Shown piece by piece: positions 50,420 through 60,444 of a stretch of 64,000 nt of DNA. The stretch comes from Zingiber officinale. Taxonomy: Eukaryota > Streptophyta > Magnoliopsida > Zingiberales > Zingiberaceae. Below the pieces are notes generated by a model. The model saw only the letters and a program-made list of their open reading frames with translations, did no database searches and was not told where the DNA came from. The stretch covers positions 13,627,317 to 13,691,316 of the forward strand of contig NC_055996.1 in the NCBI RefSeq assembly GCF_018446385.1, given 5' to 3'. Every line of letters begins with the position of its first letter. Position 1 is the first letter of the stretch. The translations under genes were made by a program, and so were the position numbers.

Positions 50420-52194
50420 TGTAACGACCCGGCCCTTTGGCCTCTTGGGCGGCCCTTGTGGCGACCCTTATGTCGTCGGCCCATTTGGCGACCTCTCATG
50501 TCGTCGACCGACGACCCTTGGCCGTGCCGTTACTCACTAGGTCTTCCCACCCCTGGCCAGTGGATTTTTGCCTCCCCCAGGATTCGAACTCTAAACCTCC
50601 AGGCTTAAGTATTAGAGTTTATGAATCCTGGTAACCAAGTGAGATCATCTCACTTGGTTACCAGAATTCATAAACTCTAAGGGTGCGTTTGGTTCAAGTC
50701 ATCATGTATAACCTTGGTTATGTGATTACTAGGTAATCACATAACCAAGGTTATAGGGAATAAAACATAACCAAATATTGTTTGGTTCAACTTAGGTAAT
50801 GCAACAAAAACTTGTTTGTTTGAAGGTTTTAATGAATACCCTACTTTAATATTTTACCGTATTACCCTCAGTTACAAAACTAACTATACATAATATTATT
50901 ATTATTATTATTATTATTATTTATTTATTTTTTAATGTTTTTTTACTGTTCTTTTTCTTGTATATTTTTTTACTTTTTTATGTGTTTTTTTTTAATGTTT
51001 TATATTTTTATATTATTTATATTTATATTTTTTATTTTTTTACATTTTTTTAATTTTAATTTTTATTTATTTATTTTTAAATTTTTTAAATTTTTAAATT
51101 TTTTTTTTTTAAAAAAAAATTTTAAATTTTTTTTAAAATTTTTTTTAAATTTTTAAATTTTTTAAAAAAATTTAAATTTTTTAATTTTTAAAATTTTTAT
51201 AATTTTTTTTTTAAATTTTTTTTAAATTTTTATAACATTTTTTAAATTTTTTTTAACATTTTTAAATTTTTATTTTTTATTTTTTTAAATTATTTATTTT
51301 TTAAAAAAGTTAAATTTTTAAATTTTTTAAAACATTTTTTTATATTTTTTTCATGTTTTTTCTTATCAGAGGGTATTTTTGGTAAAAAAAATTCGTTAAC
51401 CCCGGAATCAAGAAAAACCTTCGTTTTCTGAGGTTTTCCGATTCCGGGCTGTATGACCCTTTTGCTGATGTGTCGGGCATGGAACATTACTTGGGAATCA
51501 TCGAATACCTAAACCAAACAAGGTTTTTGTTAATAACCTTGGATGGATAACCAAGATTATCAAGAATAACCCCGAACCAAACGCAGCCTAATACTTAAGC
51601 TTGGAGGTTTAGAGTTCGAATCCTGGAGGAGGCAAAAATCCACTACCAGGGGTGGAAAGTCCTAGTGAGTAACGACACGGCCGACGGTCGACGGTCGACA
51701 ACCCGAGGGTCGCCGAATGGGCCGCCAAATGGGTCGGGTCATTACAATAAAAAGGCGCCTTTTTATTGTAACGACCCGGCCCTTTTAGCCTCTTGGGCGG
51801 CCCTTGTGGCGGCCCTTATGTCGTCGGCCCATTTGGCGACCTCTCATGTCGTCGACCAACGACCCTTTGGTCGTGCCGTTACTCACTAGGACTTTCCACC
51901 CTTCGAACTCTAAACCTCCAGGCTTAAGTATTAGAGTTTATGAATCCTGGTAACCAAGTGAGATCTCACTTGGTTACCAGGATTCATAAACTCTAATACT
52001 TAAGCCTGGAGGTTTAGAGTTCGAATCCTGGGGGAGGTAAAAATCCACTGCCAGGGGTGGAAAGTCCTAGTGAGTAACGGCACGGCCAAAGGGTCAACGA
52101 CATGAGAGGTCGCCAAATGGGCCGACGACATAAGGGCCGTCAGTTGGGCCGCCACAAGGGCCGCCTAAGAGGCCAAAAGGGCCAGGTCATTACA
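50420..52194. mobile_element. Foldback element: two head-to-head palindromes
   Basis: It is bounded by a perfect duplication ACAAT (50,415-50,419 and 52,195-52,199). The ends are TGTAACGACCCGG and its near-complement ...CCAGGTCATTACA. Inside are four arms of about 200 bp in alternating orientation. The first palindrome centres near 50,646 (GAGATCATCTC), the second near 51,966. Between them at 51,762 a short perfect palindrome around AAAGGCGCCTTT joins the two. The first palindrome's right arm is split by a MITE (50,681-51,588). It has no ORF of its own. Removing it restores the transposase frame (F-T-M-E-P-R). Confidence 0.85.
50681..51588. mobile_element. Tourist-like (PIF/Harbinger) MITE with T-rich interior
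   Basis: Terminal inverted repeats GGGTGCGTTTGGTTC and GAACCAAACGCAGCC, flanked by TAA on both sides (50,678-50,680 and 51,589-51,591), fit the 3-bp TWA target of PIF/Harbinger elements. The interior contains a (TTA)n tract at about 50,893-50,922 and a 400-bp stretch of almost only T and A (50,925-51,350). No transposase. Confidence 0.85.
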
Positions 52195-53289
52195 ACAATG
52201 GAACCACGTAATGTGAGATTAGGACTTTCTGCAGATGTATTTCAACCATTTGGTTAGTCGGGACAATAACATTCATCTTGGCCAGTCATATTAACACCAT
52301 ACAATTTATCTCAATGGATGTGCATGAAAGATGAATTTATGTTCCTTACCGTACTTACTTCTGGTCCAACCAATCCCAAAGATAAGATAGATGTTTTCTT
52401 ACAATCTCTGGTTGTCGAGCTGAATGAATTATGGAATATAGGGTCAATAACTTATGATGTTGCAAGTAAAACTAATTTTATAGTGCATGCTGCCTTATTA
52501 TGGATGATCAATAATTTTCCAGCATACTCAATGTTGTCGGGATGGAGCACAGTTGATAAATTAGCACGCTCACATTGCATGACAGAGTTCGATGCATTTT
52601 TATTATCTTACAATGGAAAGGTATCTTGGTTTGATAATCATCATAAATTTTTACTAGTTGATCACCCTTTTAGACGGAAAAAAAAATTCTAAAGAATATT
52701 GTAGTAAAAAAATCTCCCTCAATAATCCATGCTTAAAGTGAAGAAATCATTGAACACATAGATAGTTATGGATTTCTCCCAGTATCTCAGCTTAATTATA
52801 GTGAGATAAATAAATATCTTGTTAGGATGTGCAAGTGTGGTTGGAAGAAAAGGAGCATTTTCTAGGAACTGCCTTATTGGAAGTATCTACTTATTCGATA
52901 TAATATAAATGTGATGCATGTTGAAAAAAAAATCTTTGGTAATATCTTCAGCATTGTGATGAATATGCCTAAAAGAACTAAAGACACTGCAAAATCTCGT
53001 GAGGAATTAAAAGAATTAGTCAACAGACCAGAGTTGCATCAGAATGAAACAACCAATAAATTTCTAAAAGCTTGGTATACATTGGACAAAGATGGTAAAC
53101 AAGTTTTATGTAGTTGATTGAAAGAAATCAAATTCCCAGATGGATATGTTTTGAATATGGCTCAATGCGTAGATATGAACAAGTTAAATATGTTTGGAAT
53201 GAAGAGTCATGACTACCACGTGTTCATGCAAAGACTTATTCTAATAGCTTTTTATGCTTTACTTCCCAATAATATTTGGCAAACACTTA

Positions 53290-53914
53290 GGCCACGTTTG
53301 GTAGAATGTAATCTGCCTTGTAATGTAATCAGGATTCCATTACAAGGCTGATTATTTTGTTTGTTTTAACTTTAAACCTGTAATGTAATGTAATCTTGAT
53401 TACAAAAGGTAGTGAATTTTTGTATTCTCGATTACAAAGCAAATACTATGTAATCCGATTACATTACGAGGTCACTGTTTAATCAAAATTTGAATACCGA
53501 ATATACCCCTAGTCAGTCGACCGCCTGTTGCCGGCAGGCCATCGCCGCCTGTCGTCGGCAGGCCACTGCTGCCGACCGTCGATGACTGCCACCGTCGCCG
53601 ACCGCTGTCACCGCCAGTCGCTGACCGCCACGGCCGCCGCCGCCGGCTGTCACCGGACGCAAGCTCCGACAAAGGTGCGGCGTCCATCGATAGAAGTCGC
53701 AGGATATTTTTGCCATTTTATAATAATATGAATTACATTCCTTATAAAAAATAATGGATACCAAACAAAAGAATGTAATCACCCTTGTAATCAAAGATTA
53801 CATACATTATATTACCAAACGTAGTAATGTAATCAAGATTACATTACATTACATTACATTACAAATTTGATTACATTATAAGCTCGATTACATTACACCT
53901 AACCAAACGTAGCC
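53290..53914. mobile_element. Tourist-like (PIF/Harbinger) MITE with GC-rich core
   Basis: Ends GGCCACGTTTGGTA and AACCAAACGTAGCC, flanked by TTA on both sides (53,287-53,289 and 53,915-53,917). The outer parts are repeated TGTAATGTAATC/GATTACATTACA words. The core (53,513-53,700) is strikingly GC-rich, with GCCGCC/CCGTCG words resembling the minisatellite at 48,340-48,925. No transposase. Confidence 0.85.
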
Positions 53915-55305
53915 TTATAGAGTTGAGTTAGTTTTTCAGAGATTTGATAGCGAGGTGTATTATGATGGTTGATATGCTTCAGCTCGAAACAGATATTCCT
54001 CTCAGACTTTGTATGCTAGAGCACATATTTTTACTTAGTTTTTTTGATTTAATGGAATATCTACTAGTATATTTACCATATGAGGCATGAATAACTGGTC
54101 ATGTGCAGTACAAATGGATGTATCCATTTGAATGATTTTTGAGAAAAATTAAAGAATAATGTTCATAACAAAGAAAGAGTTAAGGGGTCAATGTTTTTTA
54201 TTTTCAAATTTTATGGTAAACCAATGAGTGTATCTGTTTCTAAATGGTTAACTGAACAATAATACCATGCTGCAAGAACATACATATTCTTAAACTGTAA
54301 TGAGGTCAAATCATATATAAAGTAAGTTGACTTTCTCTAATCAAACATTTATCTCTTTGTATTTGTTTGCTTGATATCCTAATTATTTTAAAATTACCTT
54401 CTTTCATAATTTGTACGAACAATAATTATATCTATAAAATCTATTAATGGGTGCAAGTGAGGTAGCTGAAAAGTTAGAGACTGAATTTATATTATGGTTT
54501 TAAATATATGTAAGTTAGAGAAATTTTCATAATTATTCATTAAATTAATGAATCTTCCTAATTTATATCATAACTATTTTGATAGGTGAAAGATCGTAGA
54601 ATATCAAATGTGTAAGATGATAGAATAATTAATCTTGCATCAGGACCCTTCCGTCAAATAATAGTCTACTCTGATTACTATGTTAATGGTCTCAAATTTC
54701 ATGTGCCACAATGAGATTCACGGAGATTAACTTATAATTCTGGTATTTGCATTAAAGGATCTATCAACAACAATAACACAGAGTTTGATTACTATAGTAG
54801 ACTTGAGAAATCATAGAGGTTGAATATCCTACATTGTCTATAAAAAGGTGTGTGTTGTTCAAATATTCATGGTATGATCTGACCCTAAGAACAGGTATCA
54901 TAATACATCCAAACTATAATTTAGTTGAGATTAATGCAAATAGAAGGTTCAACAAGTTTGAACCTTTCATTTTTGAGGTACAAGCGAGTCAAGTTTTTTT
55001 TTTATTTTGAATACCTTATAAAGAGAAGAAGATCTAGTGAATGATTGTCTATTTGTCTAATTAAGCCTCATTCGACAATAGTGTTGGGATTTTCGGGCTG
55101 CAAAAACCGCTTTTACGTTGCGGAAACCCCGAATCTCATGCCACCGGATCCGTGTGAAGTTATAAAATTTCGTAAAAACTTCGTGTACATGTTTTCTAGC
55201 CTAGATCTACACTAGATCTACAAGGAAGAGACTTATACCTTTGTAGCGAAGCCCTTCGCGTATCCCGCTCATCCAAGGTTCGTCGGATCTCAAGGTTGTC
55301 AAGTG

Positions 55306-57057
55306 TGTTGGGATCCTTCGTACGGCTAGAGAGGGGGGTGTGAATAGCCGACCCCAAATCTCTCGCGTTTCTTCCTACAATTCGTTAGCGCAGCGGAAAA
55401 TACAAAGAAACGAAAGAGAAGAAAACCAAACCTTAACACGAGGATGTAACGAGGTTCGGAGATTAGGGCTCCTACTCCTCGGCGTGTCCGTAAGGTGGAC
55501 GAGTCCAGTCAATCCGTCGGTGGATGAGTCCCCGGAGAATCGGCTAATACAATATACTCCTTGTGGGTGGAGAAACCTCGCCACAAACGTTTGCAACAGC
55601 AAACAAAGAGTACAAGAACAAAGAGTAAGCAAGAAATACAATAAGAATACACAAGCACTCTACCAATCTTGCTTTCTCGTCGACTGGAGTCCGGATGAAG
55701 CAGCAGCTTCAAAAACTCTAACAGCAGCAGCTGTTCCAGTCGGTGAAGCTCACGCGAAGCTTTGGACGAGCTCAACAAAACTCAAGCACAGCAGCACTTA
55801 GCAACAGGAAGGAGGAAGAAGAGTTGTCGCACAGAAGATGCCCTCGATCCTTTTATACCTGCGAAGAAGAAACAGCGAAGAAACTAGCCGTTGCGTCAAC
55901 GGCTAGAACTCGATCGGTCACCGACCGATCAGCCCCAGGCGATGAACCCTCGACACCGATCGGTCCCGACCGATCGGTGTCGCGATCAATCTCGATCGGT
56001 CCCCGCATCGATCCCGCCTCCAGCCTCTCACGCATGCAGAATCGCACTCGCCTTGATCGACCGTGGAGACCGATCGGCATACACCGATCGGTCCTCGGAC
56101 CGATCAGAGCTTTTTCTCCGCTCGATGTTGCGATCGGTCGTGGACCGATCAGAACCCATAGTATGCCATCGGTGGAATCTGATCGGTCACAAGACCGATC
56201 AGAACATCGCTGGATCGATCCGGTAGACCGATCCAGAGCTTGGTTTTGCCCAAACCAAGTCCAACCAATATCCGGTCAACCTTGACCTATTGGTTCATCA
56301 TGCTTAGCATCCGGTCACCCTTGACCGCTAAGACTCCCCACCAAGTGTCCGTCAATCCTTTGACCTACTTGGACTTTCCAACACCAGAAGTCCGATCATC
56401 CCTGATCCATCTGGATTTTCCAACACCAGAAGTCCGATCATCCCTGATCCATCTGGATTTTCCAACACCTGAAGTCCGATCATCCCTGATCCATCTGGAT
56501 TTTCCCCTGCCTGGTTTCACTCACCAGGACTTTCCAACTGCCTAACATCCCAGTTAGGACTTTCCCACTGCCTGGCTTCACTCACCAGGACTTTCCACAC
56601 TGCCTAACATCCCAGTTAGGACTTTCTCATTGCCTAACATCCCAGTTAGGACTTTTCCTCGTGCCAAGCTCACTGCTTGGACTTCTCCGTGCCAAGTCTC
56701 CATACTTGGACTTTTCCAGTGCCAAGTCTCCATACTTGGACTTTTCCCGTGCCAAGTCTCCATACTTGGACTTTTCCGTTGCCAAGTCTCCATACTTGGA
56801 CTTTTTCCCGAATCAGGTCAACCAGGTCAACCTTGACCTACGGTTGCACCTACAATCTCCCAAACATCTATTCTTGTCCCATATCAAGAATAGAACTCTC
56901 TCACGAGTGTCAAACATCAACATGCAACTCAACTAGGTCAATCTTGACCTAAAGTTGCATCAACAATCTTCCCAAGTCAAACATCAAAATACAACTCGAG
57001 TCAAGTCAACTCGAGTCGGGTCAACCAGGTCAACCTTGACCTAAGGTTGCACCAACA
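55306..57057 (-). repeat. 3' LTR of element D
   Basis: It is a 1,752-bp LTR. On the minus strand the U3 part has many GATCGGTC...GACCGATC palindromic words (55,910-56,240) and 30-36 bp tandem blocks ending in TTGGACTTTTCC-type phrases (56,370-56,810). GGTATAAAAGG lies near 55,850-55,860. The open frame at 55,340-55,801 is present in both LTRs and is not a gene candidate. Confidence 0.88.
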
Positions 57058-57075
57058 ATCTCCCCCTTTTTGATG
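57058..57075 (-). other. Polypurine tract of element D
   Basis: The minus strand reads CATCAAAAAGGGGGAGAT directly upstream of the 3' LTR, identical in type to A and B. Confidence 0.85.
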
Positions 57076-58876
57076 TTTGACAAAACCATAATCAAGTTTG
57101 GTTAACCCGATAACCTAACTTAGGTTTCTCCAATAATTCTCCCCCTTTTTGACACACATCAAAAAGAATTCCAATGTTCTACCTTGAACATTCCTTGACA
57201 TTCTTCCCCTAGCTTAGGTTAACCCGATAACCTAACTTGGGTTCTCCAATAATTCTCCAATGAACACTCTCCCTTTTTGACACACATCAAAAAGAAAAAG
57301 GAGAGTATCAAGGTCAAGAGTTTCTTCCTAATGAAAGTCCCATACCTTTCATTGAAACTCTTAATTTCCCCCTTGATACTAAACTCAACAATCAACTTAG
57401 TGATAACCCCATATCACTAATCCTCAAAAGTCTTAAGGAGTAAAAACTCCTCCTAAAAGTCAACTCCCCCTTGACAATTAGGTAAAACTCCCCCTAAAGG
57501 TCAACTCCCCCTTGACCATTGCACCAACAATGTCTTGGAGAGTTTCAAACCCTTAGAAACCTAAACCACAAACTTTCACAGCTGGAATTTCAGATATACA
57601 GTTGAAATTCAGCTTTTGGCATGCCCTGATCGGTCACCAGACCGATCAGGATCCCATTGGATCGGTCCCCAGACCGATCCACATTCACTGGGATCGGACT
57701 GCCTCTTACTGGATTGGTCTCCGGACCGATCCACACTTCCCTGGATCGGTCCAGTGACCGATCCACTCCTTTCTGGATCGGTCCAGTGACCGATCCAAGA
57801 TCCCTTATCAGAATTCCTGAATTTTTACCCGAAATTCAGAAACCCATAAACAATTCTAGAAAATTTCAAAAATTATGAAACTTTGAGGATACACTCCTCA
57901 TAACACATACTATCAAGGAAAAATAGTTTTCTATGAAAATAACTTCCATTTTTCAATCTTGATACAAAATTCAAAAGCTTTGAAATAGTTCAAAGTTAAG
58001 TCAACTTTGTATCACAATGTTCAATGATGAATGCTATCACTATGAAAGCTTCATCAAGGTTTTTCAAATCAATTTTAAAATGCTTTTAAAACCATTTGAA
58101 TTTAGGACCATAATCTTAGGGCTAAATGTACATGACTTGTACACAAGCTTTCCCTATGATCCTTCATTTCTTGAATTAGGCTCATCTAGGTACAAGACCT
58201 ATGTACCTTGATCCTAACTCATGATCCTAATATCTCACACACATCTAAAGTGTATCAAACACATCCAAGTCAATTTTGATGTGAGATATGGGTTTAGGTT
58301 ATCTTAGACTAAGTTCTCATGCATTTGCTAAACTACACTTTGATCTCAATATCAAAATGTGTTTTTATCCTTAAATCAAATTCATTGATTATTAATGCAA
58401 GAGATGATGACATGGCATAAATGATATCATAAATGGAAAACATGTGCCAAAGTCATGATGTCATGGCATAAAGTATGAAACTTGACTAGAGCATGACATA
58501 TAGATAACCTAAGCATTATCATGACATTTCAAATGATAATAAGATAAATATGATGTCATGGCATGGCATATGGCAACCAATCATGGTAAGTTAGCACAAA
58601 TAAAATACCTAAATTCCCTATCTAAGTATCCTTAGCCTTAGCTAACTTAAAATCTAACCCTAGATTGCCCATATGTCCCTAAGAGAAAACCAAAATCCCA
58701 ATTATGGTATTTCTCTAGGTTTTCTAAGATTGTGCCAAATAAGATTAAAATCGATATTTTTCAAATATGGCACAATTTACTCTTCAAGGAGTAAATAATA
58801 ATTCTATTTCATTTTCAAAAGTTATCAAAACCTTGAAAATGCTCCTTGAGTGTCAATTTCCTCAAAGTTGGGTTAA
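57076..58876 (-). other. Non-coding region of element D between gag and 3' LTR
   Basis: No supported ORF. It contains a cluster of GATCGGTC...GACCGATC palindromes (57,628-57,800), the same motif as in D's own LTR, comparable in position to the palindrome clusters of B and C. No TATA box or second ORF follows it. Further on are repeated CTCCCCCTTGA phrases (57,100-57,530) and ATGATGTCATGGCATAA words (58,400-58,570). Confidence 0.6.
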
Positions 58877-60382
58877 CTACCCTTCTAATTGGAGTTGACA
58901 CTCTCTAACCCATCTATGGGTAGAGAAGATGCTCCTAGGAACCCAATACCTATTAGAGCTCATTGGGTTCACTAAATATTCACTAGGGATAACTTCCCTA
59001 GCAACCCTCCTAATGACCCTCTTAGGCTTTGAAGCCTTGGTCATTTGGGTCTCATCAAGGTCAACTATAGGGGTGACTCCCCTTGTAACCTTGGTAATGG
59101 TCTTCCTAGCCCTAGGTTTTGTTCCATAATCAAATGGAACATTGTGGTAAGTGGGCTTGACCATTTGGGACTTAGGTTTGTGACCCAAACCTTTCTTGTC
59201 CTTGGACTTGAGTTTTTGACTCTTAAACCCTAGAGATGACTTCTCCATGTTTTTAAGAGCCTTTTCTAAATTATCAAGTCTTGACCTCAAGACTTGATTT
59301 TCCCTCTCCAATACCTCAAGTTTTAATTTGTCATTTTCTCTTGAGATATTCCTAGGCATGTGTCTAGTCTTCTTGGGATTTCTACCTAGGTTTTCCTTAA
59401 CTTTAGAAGCGTTAATCCTAGGGTTGGTATTTCTAGTGTTATTCTTACCTAGGCTAACATGTTTAGCTCCTAAACACATGTATTGGTTCCTAAAGTTAAC
59501 ATGCTTATCATTATTAACAATTGCAACAAAACTACTAGCATGAGTTTTATTAGAATTGCAATAATGAACCTTAGAGGTTACCTTAGGGTTTGCCTTAGCT
59601 CCCCCTATCGATGTGCCCGGTCTCTTGCCCTTGTGAGGTTGCCTCCCCCTCGGACATTGGCTCCTATAGTGTCCCCTTTGCTTGCATTGGAAGCACACCA
59701 CGTGCTTCTTGCCTTTGCGTGTTGGGACTCCGGCTACCTTGACCTTTGGCGCCGGTGGAGTCTTCCTAACTCTCTTTGGACATTTGCTCTTGTAATGTCC
59801 ATACTCCCTACACTCAAAGCATAATATATGTAATTTATTTGAAACTAAAATGCTTGAGTTACCTAGGGTTTGGGATGGATGACTCTCTCCTTCATCCCTT
59901 CCGGAGGTAGAATCTTCTTCTTGCTCCGATCTTGAACAAGAGGAACTCTCCTCCTCTTCTTCCTTGGATGTTGAGTAGCCCTCAACTCCCAATTCGCTCC
60001 CTCCATGATGTGAGCTACTTGGCTCACTAGGCTCCTCTTCATGGCTTGAAGTGGAGCTCTCCTCATGGTACTTGGCCAAGTTATCCCATAATTCCTTGGC
60101 ATTGTTGTAACCTATCTTACACAAGATGTTAGTAGGCAATGAAAATTCAATTATTCTCGTTACCTCTTCGTTGATTTCGGATTTGTGAATTTGTTCTCTT
60201 GTCCACTCCTCCTTCTCAAGTGGTTTTCCTTCCTTATCCACCGGAGGAGTAAAACCTTCTTGTACACAAAACCAATTCATTATGTTAGTCATAAGAAAGT
60301 ACTTCATCCTTACCTTCCAATACGCGAAGTCGCCACATTCGTAGAAAGGTGGAATGGTGACATCTTCTCCATAGAGATCCAT
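58877..60382 (-). CDS. gag of element D with two zinc knuckles
   Basis: Intact 501-aa ORF starting at 60382 (MDLYGEDVTIPPF), 49 bp inside the primer site. The N terminus has a DUF4219-like block (FAYWKVRMKYFL). The UBN2-like core that follows in the gag proteins of A and C breaks off after NAKELWDNLAKYHEE (residues 94-108) and is replaced by a Ser/Glu-rich stretch (109-170). Two CX2CX4HX4C knuckles follow (Cys188-Cys201 and Cys230-Cys243), then a basic region, a coiled coil (about 350-385) and a conserved YWVP near the C terminus. Gag would assemble particles and bind RNA in the cytoplasm. The missing core is odd for a protein kept open. Confidence 0.88.
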   Translation of the reverse strand: MDLYGEDVTIPPFYECGDFAYWKVRMKYFLMTNIMNWFCVQEGFTPPVDKEGKPLEKEEWTREQIHKSEINEEVTRIIEFSLPTNILCKIGYNNAKELWDNLAKYHEESSTSSHEEEPSEPSSSHHGGSELGVEGYSTSKEEEEESSSCSRSEQEEDSTSGRDEGESHPSQTLGNSSILVSNKLHILCFECREYGHYKSKCPKRVRKTPPAPKVKVAGVPTRKGKKHVVCFQCKQRGHYRSQCPRGRQPHKGKRPGTSIGGAKANPKVTSKVHYCNSNKTHASSFVAIVNNDKHVNFRNQYMCLGAKHVSLGKNNTRNTNPRINASKVKENLGRNPKKTRHMPRNISRENDKLKLEVLERENQVLRSRLDNLEKALKNMEKSSLGFKSQKLKSKDKKGLGHKPKSQMVKPTYHNVPFDYGTKPRARKTITKVTRGVTPIVDLDETQMTKASKPKRVIRRVAREVIPSEYLVNPMSSNRYWVPRSIFSTHRWVRECQLQLEG

Positions 60383-60430
60383 TCTCTAGCCCGTGCTCCC
60401 CCGGGTGTTGATCCGTCGAAGAGCGGCCTC

Positions 60431-60442
60431 GCTCTGATACCA
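60431..60442 (-). other. Primer-binding site of element D
   Basis: The minus strand reads TGGTATCAGAGC, a perfect initiator tRNA-Met complement, two bases inside the 5' LTR. Confidence 0.9.
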
Positions 60443-60444
60443 CT

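Larger units (their letters stand above)
49518..55081 (+). pseudogene. CACTA (TNP2-like) transposase, heavily disrupted
   Basis: Segments in order: a transposase-associated domain remnant (ELRCPCNHKKYQNRAF, 49,590); the TNP2 start (SERCYDDICQLMLELLP, KKIDCCINNCMIFW, CKICTYPRFK, 49,960-50,200); its continuation from 52,198 (EPRNVRLGLSADVFQPFG, then the 124-codon open stretch at 52,318-52,692); the segment at 52,911-53,286; then DUF4218-like sequence (WMYPFE block near 54,120) and DUF4216-like sequence (VLFKYSWYD, NYNLVEINANRRFNKFEPF, 54,860-54,965). In-frame stops at 49,761 and 50,316 and many later ones break it. The homology runs into the insertion at 55,082 and probably resumes at 63,776. 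An intact protein would cut and join CACTA ends in the nucleus. Confidence 0.88.

Noticed and set aside
50935..51487. Hydrophobic ORFs rich in Phe or Lys
   Set aside because: They are products of the T/A-only MITE interior.
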